Source: Meconema thalassinum
Lineage: Eukaryota > Arthropoda > Insecta > Orthoptera > Tettigoniidae
Assembly: GCA_946902985.2 (NCBI GenBank)
Contig: OX336389.2
Coordinates: 787,834,979 to 787,898,978, forward strand
DNA length: 64,000 nt
Direction: 5' to 3'
Below, one piece after another: positions 52,397-64,000 of this stretch; position 1 is the stretch's first letter, and every line of letters begins with the position of its first letter. Under the pieces are notes generated by a model that did not search any database, was not told the origin of the DNA, and saw only the letters and a program-made list of their open reading frames with translations. Position numbers and translations under genes: made by a program.

Positions 52397-55081
52397 TCTC
52401 TACTTAGTATAAAACGAAGTCCCTGATTCTCGGATGTCACGGGTAATCTCGAGAACCTCTGGATGGATTTTGACGCGGTTTTCACCATTCTGTAAAGGAT
52501 ATCTCGAGGATGATTTCTGCAGAAAAAATATTATTTATGAACAAAGCAAGCCGAGCAGTAAAGATTTCAGCGAAAAAGTCGAAAAAAAAAAAGCCTGGCG
52601 TCCGAGCGCTTTGTAAGCTTACGTTGGGCTAACCGTTAAAAATATCTAAATACTATGAGGGTAAGAATTGTTCAGAATGAAAAGTTCTCCAAAAATTCCG
52701 GGAGAACATATCTCTATCTTCTATACATCGCCCACTATAAGTGTGTTTACGTCTTCCAAACCATGTCCATCCAAATACTGAGGTGACAACTTATGAGCTA
52801 GCTAAGGGCGAGTCTATCACCCCTGTTACAGCCTAACTAGCGGGCGAACCTATTACCCCAGATACAGCCAGCAGTAAGCCGTCGAGTCGTGTTGAATTAA
52901 GACCTATAGTGTTCTGTGGTTAAGACTTCAGAGAAGGGTGGTTGTGTTTGGAATTTTCCTGGAAGTGCAACTCGGCTTTTCTTAAAGACTCTTACTTATG
53001 ACGAAGTTCCAAGTTATTACACTTGGAATCAAACTAACAGAAAATTTCAATGGAGAAAACAGGGTGAGCCGGTCGATGGTTACGATGACATTTAAAGAAC
53101 TGATGCACTTGGACGAGTGTATGTAGTCCATCCCAACAACAGTGAATGCTTTCATCTAAGGATGTTACTTCATATTGTTAAAGGTCCTACTTCTTTTCAA
53201 TATTTAAGGACTGTAGAAGGTATAACTTTCGACTCATTTCAGGAAGTATGCAGAGTCAAGTGATTGTTGGAAGATGGTTATACAGGGAAAACACATTATC
53301 AGAAGCTGCTCTCTGTAGTTCAGCAGGTTCACTTAGATATTTGTTTTCCGTCATTATCGTCCTTTGCCAAGTTCCGGAACTATTAGGTCTTTGGAATAAT
53401 CTTCGGGAGTGCATGTCAGAAGACATATTGAACAGAAAGCGAAAAGAGGTACCATTACAAGAATTAAACTGTGACATAGGAGTGTTCGTTGAAGGGCTGA
53501 CTGACGTCAACAAAATAGTGCAATCCATTGTTAACAAATCTATCAAAGAGTTTGGGCTTCCACTCCCAACTAACTATAACTCACAGCCAAACAATAATAG
53601 GTACTTCAGGGATCGTCCTCGGCTCCTTCAAACCGTTGCTCAAGAAGACCACCGTCTGAACCACGATCGGAAACAAGCGTATGACACCACCATATCTAGC
53701 ATCACTAAGATGGAAGGTAAGATTTTTTTCTCGATACCTTATGAGGCACAGGCAAAACGTTCTTGATTAATTTGTTGCTCGCCAAAGTGAGGTCTGGTGG
53801 TAATATTGCTCTTGCCGTCGCATCATCTGAAATTGCTGCCACTCTTTTGGAAGGGGGAAGAACAGCACGCGCAACATTTAAACTTCCTTTGAAAGTCAGC
53901 AGCAATGATGGAAACGTATGTAATATTTCAAAACCAAGTAACACTGCCAGTTTAATCCAAAATTGTTCTTTAGTAGTATGGGAAGAGGCTACAATGTCGC
54001 ACAAAACTTCCGTTGAAGCTGTAGACAGGACCTTGCGTGATCTAAGAAATCGGAACACACCTATGGGTGGCTGCACAATTTTGTTGGCCGGAGATTTTCT
54101 TCAAATGTCACCAGTTGTTACCAGAAGAACGAGAGCCGACGAAGTTAACGCCTAATTAAAAAGTTCTTATCTGGCCGGATATAACAAAATTGGCACTCAA
54201 AACTAACATGAGAGTACTCTTATCTTCAGAAGATAATTGTTTGCTAATTTGTTACTTAGAGTCGGAAATGGAGATTCACCGATCATTGACGGGAAAATTA
54301 CCCTTAGTCACGATTTCTGTATTTTAGTAAGCAGCATTCAAGAATTGATTGATAGCGTTTATCCTCAAATCCATGTTCTATCTAACAAGTCTCATTCATG
54401 GTTTAAAGAAATAGCAATATTATCGCCGACAAACCAACAAGTTGTGAAAATTAATGACTTGGTGTTCTCCAAATTCACTGCCCAGGTTCAAGTATATTAC
54501 TCAGTAGACGTAGTAGTCGATAGTGAAGAACCTGTTCATTACCCTACAGAATTCCTAAATTCTTTACTTCCTTCTGGCTTGCCACTACACAAGCTTATTT
54601 TAAAAGTGGGAGTGCCTATTATATTGCTACGTAATTTACACCCACCAAACTAATGCAATGGCACGCGATTGGTAGTGAAAACTTTCAAAAACTGCTTCAT
54701 TGAAGCAACTATCTTAACTAACTGTGTTACAGGAGAAACGGTCTTAGTACCTAGAATCCCTATGATTCCTTCAGATTTGCCTTATCATTCCAAACGAGTA
54801 CAATTCCCAGTAAGAGTCTGCTTTGGCATGACTATAAACAAAGCACAGGGTCAGACACTTAGCGTGACTAGAGTTGATCTCAGTGGAGAATGCTTTTCTC
54901 ATGGACAGCTTTACGTGGCTCTATCTCGTGTTACATCAAACCGAAATCTTTCCGTGTTCACTGCTCTGGAGGGAAAACGACGAATATCGTATACAAGGAA
55001 ATCGTATAAGACCTCGGTTAAAAGTAGCCTATCACCTTGCATTCATAACTGTTCCCGGGCGAAGCCGGGGTGGGTTTCTAG
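52397..55081 (+). mobile_element. Helitron with degenerate Rep/helicase gene
   Basis: Starts TCTCTACTTAGTATAAAAC after T/A at 52397 and ends with hairpin CCCGGGCGAAGCCGGG and CTAG at 55078-55081 before T. The first ~580 bp match the non-autonomous copies; the rest is helicase-coding. It is the likely source type of the short Helitrons here. Confidence 0.88.
52980..55020 (+). pseudogene. Helitron helicase (PIF1-like) pseudogene
   Basis: Segments in order: TYDEVPSYYTWNQTNRKF, GRVYVVHPNNSECFHLRMLL and GPTSFQYLRTV (the domain between Rep and helicase), EAALCSSAGSLRYLF, then the helicase. The P-loop region at about 53722-53790 reads GTGKTFLINLLLAK but its first Gly codon area is a TGA stop. Further motifs are LVVWEEATMSHK (motif II, DEA altered to EEA), LLAGDFLQMSPVV, and near the end VCFGMTINKAQGQTLS and LYVALSRVTS. 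Rep domain is absent. Several frameshifts and stops (TAA near 54651) make it dead. Helitron RepHel unwinds and transfers DNA by rolling circle. Confidence 0.88.
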
Positions 55082-55688
55082 TAAGTATATATATATATAA
55101 ATAATAATTACGATTGCAAATACACACTATATATACGCTTAACATTAAAACTTGTGAGTAGTTATAAATCAATAAAAAAACGAAGAAAAAAAACGAAAAA
55201 AAATTGAACCTGCTTGAATTTGATCCACTAACCACCAGACTATGAGTCCAAGTCGCTACCACAAATGCCGTACACTAATATTTGGTTAACAACTGGCTTA
55301 GTATAATTGCATAATATTTTGTTTTGTCTTGCATTCAACGATTTCATTAGCGTTTTCTGCCGCGTCTTTAAACCATATAATGCTAAATATGTATTTTTTT
55401 CAGTACATTCCTCAAAGGAATTACGAAGTTACGGAAATATATGGATTTACGAGCAAACAATAGTGGCCATTTTGAACCGACAGGACGGCACGGACAAGCA
55501 CGATATGGCATGGTCAGCCTTAACTGTTAGTCACTACTGCGGTTACATATTCTATTATAAAATGCTAATATCCTACCGGCCACCTCCTTGAGGACAGTTT
55601 AAACCTCCCTATGTACGATGAGCGTATTTGGTAAGGCCAGGCCTTGTTGAATCGTAAGTTAGGGTTAGGCTATTATACTTGCATGATT
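55082..55688. other. Noncoding stretch
   Basis: No gene seen; starts with a short (TA)n and A-rich tracts. Part of 55307-55590 is an open frame without recognisable features. Confidence 0.4.
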
Positions 55689-56262
55689 CATACATCCGCC
55701 ATCTTGAAGCTATTTGGCTGATGACCTTAGAGTTCGGGAAAAAGACACTTCCCCATTAAGATATATTGTTGGAAAATGTGATAGAAATCGGGTGATTAGG
55801 TTAGTCGTAATATGATTTGAGCTCAGAACATTTGGGTGGGCGCCATTTCTTTTTTGCTATGATGGCACCGATATACAACAGGACACTGAGTTGTCTCTTG
55901 CTAGAGCTACCTCTGTACCAAAGGTGGTTCAATTTAGATTCGTTGTGTTTGAATTGATAGGGGGGATCGATTTACTCACATACACGGCCGCCATCTTCAA
56001 ACTATTGGGCTGATGATTTTGTAGTTTGGAGAAAGGACGCTTCCCACATGACGGTATGATGTTGCAAAATTTGGTAGAGATCAGATGGTTAGGTTAGTCG
56101 TAATTTGATTTGAGCTTTGAACATTTAGGTGGCCGCCATTACGTTTCCGTCAAGATGGCGTCAATATAAAAATGACAGTGAGGATTCCTTTGCTAGTGCT
56201 ACCTCTGTACTAAATTTCGTTCAATTCGGTTTCACCGTGTTTGAATTGATAGGAAGGGGGGG
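55689..56262 (+). repeat. Tandem duplication of a ~295-bp unit
   Basis: Units 55689-55985 and 55986-56262 share CCGCCATCTT-AA-CTAT, GGCTGATGA, AGGTTAGTCGTAAT, TGATTTGAGCT, GCTACCTCTGTAC and GTGTTTGAATTGATAGG. A poly-G tract ends unit 2. The GCCGCCAT motif is shared with the repeats at 43740-44360. Confidence 0.65.
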
Positions 56263-56381
56263 GGGGGGCAGACATACCAAATCCCATAAACAAACACTCA
56301 CAGACACACCATTTTTGGCCCTGTGTAGATCTCATAAGTCTACTTTCATATTTTTATTTTCAAGAATAGAAAGTAGGCTAA

Positions 56382-58003
56382 TCTCTTAGTATAAAACCAA
56401 GTCCCCGATTCTTGGAAGTTACGTAAAACTCGAGAAACACAGTCTGGGTTTTGATGCAGTTTTCACCATTCTGTAAAGGATATCTCGAGGATGATTTCTG
56501 TAGAAAATAATTAATTTATGATCAAAGGAAGTTGAGGAGTTACTATTTCAGTGGAAAAGTCGAAAAAAAAACCTGACGTCCGAGCGCTTTGTAAGCTTAC
56601 GCTGGGCAAACCGTTAAAAATATCTAAATACTATGAGTGTAAAAATTGTTCAGCATGAAAAGTTCCACAAAAAAGTCCCGGAGAGCATATGTCTCTCTTC
56701 AATACATCGCCCGCTATAAGTGTTTTTACGTTTTAATTTCTTCCAACTATGTCCATTCAACTACTGAGGCGACAGTTTGCGAGATAGCTAAGGGCGAGTC
56801 TATCATCCCTGTTACAGCCTAGCTAGCAGGCGAACCTATTGCCCCAGATACAGCCAGCAGCAAACCGTTGAGTCGTGTTGGGTTAAGATTTCTGAGAAGG
56901 GTGGTTGTGTTTTGAGTATTCCTGGAAATGCAACTCGGGTTTTCTTCATTTCGCCTGTGAAACACAGTCAGGTTAGGATTGAATGGAAGGGGGATTTGAG
57001 TTTCATTCACCTCGCCAATCCCTGGAAGTGCAACTCTCATTTCGCCTGTGAACTTTTAGTTCCACAACATTCACAGTCAATTTAAGATTGGACGGAAGGG
57101 GGATTATATTATATTAAATTATAGTGATAGGCGTATAATATCTATGTACTTATTATAAAACAAAGTCCCCAATTCTTGGATGTCATGGGTAATCTCGAGA
57201 ACCACTGAATGGATTTTGTTGCGGTTTTCACCATTCTGTGAGTGATAAACCGGGGAAGGTTTCTGTAGAAAATAATTTACTTATGACCAAAGGAAGTCAA
57301 GCACTAAAGATTTCAGTGAAAAGGTCGAAAAAATAAAACTGGCGTCAGTGAGCTTTTTAAACTTACGCTGGGCAAACCGTTAAAAATATCTATATACTGT
57401 GAGTGTAATAATTGTTCAGCATGAAAAGTTCTACAAAAAAGCCCGGGAGAGCATATCTCCATCTTCAATACATCGCCTACTGTAAGTGTTTTTACGTTTT
57501 CATTTCTTCCAACAATCTCCATTCAGTTACTGAGGCGACAGTTTACGAGCTAGCTAGGGGCGAGTCTATCACTCCAGTTACAGCTTAGCTAGCGGACGAG
57601 CTTATTGCCCCAGATACAGCCAGCAGCAAACTGTCGAGTCGTGTTGAGTTAAAAACTTTAGAGAAGAGTGGTTGTGTTTGGAGTTTCCCTGGAAGTGCAT
57701 CTCGGCTTTTCTTCATTTCGCCTGTGAACTTTTCGTTCCACAAATTTCACAGTCAAGTTAAGATTGGACGGAAGGGGGATTTGTGTTTCATGCACCTCGC
57801 CATTCTTAAATTACGTCTGACAAGAATTTGTTGCACATTCATCTCTGTGATAATATAATTAATAGTCCAGTCAGTGATTTTAACCCATCATGTCGAGACG
57901 TAAAACGGATATTGGTCGTTGTCCATTGACATTGAAAAAAAAAAGCGCTTATCACGTAATGCATTCATAACTGTTCCCGGGCGAAGCCGGGTCGGGTTGC
58001 TAG
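56382..58003 (+). mobile_element. Composite non-autonomous Helitron (two units), copy 2
   Basis: Unit 1 starts TCTCTTAGTATAAAACC at 56382, unit 2 TCTATGTACTTATTATAAAAC at 57141, and the end is CCCGGGCGAAGCCGGG...CTAG at 58000-58003. The join (GGGGGATTATATTATATTAAATTATA then TAT) equals that of 29301-30912, so the pair moved as one unit. The base after CTAG is A, not T, a small departure. Confidence 0.85.
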
Positions 58004-58149
58004 AAATAAATAAATCAATGAATGTACAGTATATAAATGTGAGATTATTTCCGAGAGGCTCTCATGATAATTATTGAGACTCCGACATCTAAGTCCCTGG
58101 GTTCGACTCCCAGATCTATCAAAAATGTTATACTTATCTCAAGTTTAAA

Positions 58150-58320
58150 ACGGTATCCACTCAGCCTCGTTGGGCGAATTCAAGCAGAGGTGAGTTCGAT
58201 TCCCACCTCAGCCAGCCTGAAAATGTTTACTCGTGGTTTTACATTTCCACTCCTAGCAAATGTGGAATGATACCTAATTTAAGGCCACAGCAACTTCTTT
58301 CCAAACTCTAAGTCCAAACA
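58150..58320 (+). mobile_element. Diverged SINE
   Basis: B box GAGTTCGATTCCCACC, then CTGAAAATG, CGTGGTTTTACATTTCCACTC, CAAATGTGGAATGATACC and AAGGCCACAGCAACTTC: the 49176 family body with a different head. Confidence 0.6.
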
Positions 58321-58547
58321 TTGTTAATACCCAAAACATACTTGAACAGCCATAACAGTGACACAGGTTATCAAGCGGATTCCACAAGCACCCAAGTACT
58401 CCTCAGGTCCAAGCTCCGTGAACCTGAGAGGAATGTGGATCGCGGACGATGAGGATATATGATGACTGACGTGCAGTGTTCCCGGTCCATGCATAGTAAC
58501 AGAACCAAATACATTGGTAGGTGATTCACTCACTCATTCGCAACAGG

Positions 58548-58735
58548 GGGCGTGGTGGCTCAGCGGTCTAGCTGTATGCCTCTCACCAAGGCGGTCCGGG
58601 TTCGATTCCCGGTCAATGGATGTGAGATTTTCGAAGTGAAATGCCACGTCCTGTGGTTCGGATTCCACGTAAAAAGGAAGGAGGTCCCGTGGCTCATGAT
58701 CTCAAGATTAACGGTCACGTTAAACTACAAGATTC
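58548..58735 (+). mobile_element. tRNA-derived SINE of the GTGGCTCAGCGGTCTAG type
   Basis: A box GTGGCTCAGCGGTCTAG, B box GGGTTCGATTCCCGG, body ATGTGAGATTTTCGAAGTG, GTTCGGATTCCACGTAAAA and GGTCCCGTGGCTCATGATC. Same family as 31455-31645. Confidence 0.78.
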
Positions 58736-59840
58736 CTTCCTTTTTTTTTTCATTCGCAACATCACAATGGCTTGAGCAACGGCCCTATGTTAGCAGTATT
58801 GGAATATACATGAATACCAGATAATACGGCGAGCTGTTGACAGACCCTTCTCTTCTCGCCTGCCCCTTCCCCTCACCCCGCAAGTTCACAGGGCTTGAAC
58901 CCGAGCAAGTACAGGGAACTGATGACCACAATGACCCAACTGCCAAAATTTTAAAAAGTCAACATTTTACCATGAGTATCCGGCAGTGCGCACTGGAATC
59001 ACGCCCAGAAATGTATGTGGTGAACAACGGCATGCACGTCAGACCGCAAGGAAATAATCTGCAATGATACTGTGCCCGTCAGAGGAGCTGTCAGGGTTGC
59101 CAACAACCGAAATGATATTCCGAACACCTCATCTGCCGGACCCATGTGCCTAGAGGATCAGGTGAATTTCTTATAAGCCATAGCGGCACGAGAACTATGA
59201 TCCAAGGGATCCGTGATAACATGGTGGCTAAAGGACATAGTCGCCCCAAGAAAATACACCTTAAAAAGCTAGACTGAGAGAAGAAACATCCAGACTTATG
59301 TAAAACTTGTAAAAATATTTATTTTAAAATATGCAAGCACCTATCCTAGTTCGGAGGGTTTTTATCGGCTAATCCGCAAACTAATAAATAAAGAAAAATA
59401 AAGAACCTGTAAACTACGGTAAACCCTCGCGAAAGATCTAATTTACAATGATAAGCAACAACAGCAACGCTAGGTAAATGGTACTATACCCGGATCGTTC
59501 ACACGTCCGTGACATTGTTGACATTATTATTTTGGAAAGAAGAGTTATTAATTGAAGAGATTGAGGGAATGGATGGTTTGAATAGCGCACGGAGGAGACT
59601 CAAGAGTGCCGAGGGAAGCATACATCGCAGGGACGAGTGACGCGAGTTTGTGACGTGGAGCCCGCATACGTCACCTGAATTTTTTTCTGGAATTACCTTT
59701 AGGAGAAGAGATGGACGCTAGGAAATTAGCACACTTTACTGGCAATTACAAGAGAAGGAATTTGAGCTATCAAGCGTTAAAATCGGTCCAGTAGAATCCG
59801 ATATACGAGATGGAAGTTTCTGGAACATTTGCTCGCTGGA
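58736..59840. other. Noncoding stretch
   Basis: No gene or recognisable repeat; short open frames here look incidental. Confidence 0.4.
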
Positions 59841-59841
59841 C

Positions 59842-59880
59842 TATATAAAGGGCACGATTCTCAAGATAGTTACATCATTA
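59842..59880 (+). promoter_or_regulatory. Strong TATA/Inr pair, possible LTR promoter
   Basis: TATATAAAG at 59842 and TCATTA with A at 59877, 35 bp apart. About 140 bp downstream, TTTTGGCAGCGAATGG (from about 60016) could be an LTR end plus primer-binding site. No coding frame follows, so an LTR remnant or a noncoding-RNA promoter is only a possibility. Confidence 0.3.
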
Positions 59881-60029
59881 CAACGGAGCATTTGCTCATG
59901 TGCGGAACTACGTAACGTGAAGTGACAGTATACACGCCGAGATTCTGACGGTCGAAGGACTTAGTCGCTGTACCAGTGGTCAGCAAGACTTAGTTTTTGT
60001 TCGAGTGAACAAACTTAACTTTTGGCAGC

Positions 60030-60833
60030 GAATGGACTTAGAATATCCACTGACTTTCAGGTCACATATTCTACAGTCAGGTGATGGTAGTGTCGAAACC
60101 ATTCACAGAAGTTAGCCTACAGAACGATGTATTTCTTGTGGTGATTATACATCAGGCACTTCGAATTTCATCAGGAGAAGTTATTTATTTCATCAGTTCG
60201 TTTATGCAGCTAATAGGTGTTCCTATCTTAGCGTGCAAACGAAACGGCATTATTTGAATATGAGATTTATTCTCAAATCTACAAGAGTACTGTACCAGTC
60301 TATGACTGAGCAACTTTTCGTCATGTTACACGGTACTGGTGATTGCGGGAGTTATTTAGAACGAGTGACTGCGAATATCAACATGCGCCGTTAAACTACT
60401 CGTAGGATTGGTACGGCATGGAGACAAACGAGGTATACGGATACAGCAGATGGCCATGGGAAGACACTGTTGGAATAGTGTCCACCGCAGGACACGCTCT
60501 TCCTACACATCAAGAACGAAGTAAGACAACTATTCATGTACTATCCACTAACCTGTAGTATTAGAGAATTCCATATTTTTGAACAGTCACGATCAGAAAT
60601 CAACACACATTTTTTCACCATAGCTAGATTTTCGATTGTATTTGTCTGGATGACAAATGGAACTGCTGTCTGACAATTTATTTTTCGATCTACGATTTTG
60701 TCAGGTCAGGCATTAGTTCATGTTCCGACATGAAATATTTCGATTATTCCAAGGGATAGGAGTATTTTCCTTTAATTCTTATTATGAGAGCAGAAGTAAT
60801 TGCGACTTGGATGATTTAAATAATTTGATTTAT

Positions 60834-60889
<56 letters not shown>

Positions 60890-61321
60890 CAAGTGTGAAG
60901 TGAATAACTTAATAATATTATAAATAATAACGATGCTATTTAAAGTTATAAATAATTAGGGAGTGATAATACCGAACATTAGGAACTAAATTAAATTAAT
61001 TGTTAATTGTTTATTGTGATTAAATAATTAGTGCATTAAATAAAAATAATAGAAGATGTTAATAATAATCACTTACAGATGAGATTTAAATATTTATTTA
61101 TTAAAGAAATAGGGGGATAATAATCATTTATGACATTGATGATGCCTAAATATATTTTTTGTAATAATAATAATAATTTGTGGATGAATTTAATTAGTTG
61201 GAAGGACTTTGTTTATTTTTGAATACAAGTTTGGAAGTTTAAATAAATTTAAATGAGTTTATAGATGAAGAGAATGAAGTAGTAAGATTTTTGAGCTCAG
61301 AATATTTTTTTCCAAAAGCAC

Positions 61322-61388
<67 letters not shown>

Positions 61389-64000
61389 TCAGATGAAAAG
61401 AAAGGAAACCGCAGGTATTTAATGTATCAAATCAGGGAGAATTTATGTAAATGGGAGGCAAGGAGAGATTGACCAGAATTTATTTTATTGGTAAAATAAC
61501 ACTGAAGAACACAGTCTAGTAATTGACAGAATATTACAAGAAAAATATATATATATATGATAAAAAAAAGAATAATATAATGTTGTGTGCGGAATATTTT
61601 GGTGATAATTTTAGTGTGCGTTTGGCGATACTTAAAGTTGTGGAGACCTTGGGGGTCATCCAAGAGGGCTTTTGTTCCCGTAGTTGTGGGCACACAAGGA
61701 TGTGCGTATGTTTTTGAAAGAGCATGTGGGCTAAATTGTAAAAGAAGGGTTAGGCAATGTGGACCGCCCCATATTCTTGTCAGATTTCACTATTCTGTCA
61801 ATCCAAATATTAAATAATATTTTTTTTCTGGATCAACTCGAAGTTCCGATGGTATGCCTAAATAAATAATTGAAGAACATGAATTTAGATTTGTTGAACC
61901 TGACCGAGAAAAAAATTAATAAGATGAAAAGTGCAAATGAATTAAAATAAATAATTAATGAATTTTTATTTTTGGAATAATAATAATAATAACAGTGGAA
62001 ATGAGCAAATAAAATATTCATCATGTAAGAGGTTGAAAAAACTTGTTATAAATAAAGTGAAGGGAAATTTTGAAATTTATTAATTAATAATAATAATAAA
62101 TCTTTTTGATATCTCTTTTTGAGATTATATGAAAATTTTGGTGATAGAAAATTTTGATGATATAAAATTTTGGTGAAGAGTTAATGATTTAATCCGCTGA
62201 TGGTGGATAGCAACAATTTATATTGTTTACAACAATTTTTTGTAATTTTAATAACATATGAAAATGATTAAATTATTTTGTGACATTTAAACAAATGAAA
62301 ATGAGAAAAGAAGAAAGTTAATTTTTCAAAATATTATGAAAAGTTTTTTTGAACAAATTTTGTTTTTTTGAAATTGAAAATCTTTATGAACAATTATTAA
62401 CATTCGACTTTATGTCAGTCGAGTATTGACATTGTTATGAAACAACGAATCAGTGATATGATAATTTTTCCAAATAAGTCTAATTTTGGAATAACACCGA
62501 ATGAATCAAGTGACTATTTTTTTTTGGAAATGTTTTGCTACGAATATTTGAACAATCAATTGCAATCTTTCGAAAAGTGAACTACGAACATTTAAATATT
62601 AGGGATCACTCAGAACTCTTTACTGAACAGTGATTCCCCAGTGTAAATATTCATTTTGATTTTTTTTATATCAGAATGGACTAATTAATTTCCTGATTAT
62701 CATATCTGCGGCATTCTAGTAATAATTTTAGGGACTGTTGATTTCTCATGTGTGATTTGTTTTATCTTTGTTGAGGTTTTTGGCATCCAAATCATATTTT
62801 TATCTATAAATAAATTGCGTTTTTAAAGGAATGTGCTAATTCAAAATAATTTCTCACCTTACCTTACTTGTGAATTACCGAGATCAGGGATGCCAGATTA
62901 GACCCAAGTATTCACCTAGATAGACCCTGAGATATATTTTCTCGTGCTAATCTGATGTCGGTATTTTACAAAATGTGGTCGTTGGATCTTGGTCCAAACG
63001 GGCACAGTACGACAAGAAACCCTAAGTCAAGTTACAAAGATCAAGCTAATAACGGAATTTACATTTAACAGGGTAGTAAGACAAATCTAAGTTACGATGA
63101 TACCATTTCCTCATTTACATTTAACGTTAATCAATTTAGCTAAGGCCTGACAATTAATACACAATTTACGGCGATGACGTCCGTAAGACAAAACAATTAC
63201 AACAAAGATACATAAAAAACACATTAAATACACTCTTATGAACTAAGTGCTCATCAGCACAGCAAGGTAAACATTGGCATTTATACAGTACAATAATGAA
63301 TATAACACAAGACCATATTTTTTTATATTCCTGCCTGCACCTTGGATTACTCTTTGTAAACCTGTGTCATCTAAGTGTGTGTCATTTAGGTTGGCGGCTG
63401 CGTAGTTAAAACTACGACTTATGTCGCATGAGGGTCAAGCTCCACCAGCTACGAACTAAGGTTGAGCAACACTCCGTCGATCAAAAATAGTGTCATCTGT
63501 CCTAGATTATTTCCATCAGGAAATGTAAACATCAGCAAGGCTTCGGTCAGCAGGTCCAAAATGCAAATGGATCAAATTTAGTAGCAATAAACAATTCGTT
63601 TTTAGTTTGTTTATAATAATTATGCGCTTGATTATTAATTTGTCGGTTTAATTTATCGTTGGTTTATGGCAGTAGTGCTGACATTCCTGAATACCTTGGG
63701 ATCAGCAGTAGCATCTCATGCGAGATCAAATCTCTGCTGTCACATCGACATAAAAGTCGGAAACACCTTCATCGAGCTCTAAACGCTCGGACAAACAATA
63801 ACACAAGTTATTAGTGGCTCGCGGCTCACTTAAATAACCTTGGGCAGGCCTGGCAAACACATCAGTTACCTCCCATAAATACCTAGTCTACAGAACGAAG
63901 TCAGGACACAGTGCATTACACGCACTGAAATACATGAATAGCCTCTAACAAGGGCGTCTATCACTAGCCTCACCATAACAATAAACCTCAACATATTATG
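60030..64000. other. AT-rich noncoding stretch with microsatellites
   Basis: No gene seen. (AAT)n runs at 60837-60889 and (TA)n at 61328-61380, with further AAT-rich clusters at 61980 and 62085. From 62880 the composition is less extreme but I recognise nothing. Confidence 0.5.

Noticed and set aside
60720..60923. Poly-Ile membrane protein
   Set aside because: Product of the (AAT)n microsatellite.

Overview
The window looks like gene-poor, transposon-dense nuclear DNA of an arthropod, probably a polyneopteran insect such as an orthopteran. The reasons are AT-rich DNA, arthropod-type TATA plus Inr (TCAGTT/TCATTC) core promoters, several tRNA-headed SINEs, a BEL/Pao retroelement, Helitrons, an eroded mariner and Polinton/Maverick DNA. 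I see no ordinary host protein-coding gene; almost everything recognisable belongs to a mobile element. The orthopteran guess rests on SINE resemblance and is an inference.

Region 1 (1-1758) is the 5' part of an LTR retroelement on the minus strand: an open coiled-coil Gag-like frame leaving the window at base 1, with a leader and a primer-binding-site-like motif behind it. Region 2 (1765-20729) is a Polinton/Maverick of 18,965 bp, bounded by AGTAGG...CCTACT ends, terminal inverted repeats of about 645 bp and a 6-bp target duplication GACATC (1759-1764, 20730-20735). Leftward genes are integrase and packaging ATPase. A divergent promoter at 5209-5284 separates them from a rightward virion block: fiber-like repeat protein, basic core/minor capsid protein, adenain-like protease, penton-type protein, a small ORF, major capsid protein, a duplicated-domain protein, an exonuclease-like protein, a small broken ORF and a PLA2-like protein. 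Protein-primed DNA polymerase B and a small companion run leftward from the right side. A two-exon acidic gene and a 1.7-kb satellite built from Helitron 3' ends lie near the right end. Integrase and most virion genes are open; ATPase has one in-frame stop and PolB, the exonuclease-like gene and one small ORF have frameshifts, so the copy looks young but inactive (or partly affected by homopolymer sequencing errors).

Region 3 (20736-31838) holds LTR-like DNA, a long noncoding repeat, a decayed BEL/Pao element on the minus strand (24030-28575), a two-unit composite Helitron (29301-30912) and SINEs. Region 4 (31845-42660) is the most unusual object: a 10.8-kb almost perfect palindrome with Polinton-type ends (AGTAG...CTACT) and its own 6-bp target duplication CATAGA. 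Its arms of about 5.2 kb carry remnants of the integrase gene (N-terminal module and chromodomain tail), FLYWCH zinc-finger remnants, an identical tRNA-Leu(TAA)-like gene in each arm, and several tandem repeats around a 0.38-kb spacer. A paralogous unoccupied target at about 43890-44030 supports the boundaries.

Region 5 (42667-64000) contains a full-length non-autonomous Helitron (42877-43730), SINEs, a second copy of the long noncoding repeat, an internally deleted mariner (50782-51324), a Helitron carrying a dead helicase gene (52397-55081), a second composite Helitron (56382-58003), and AT-rich DNA with microsatellites to the end.
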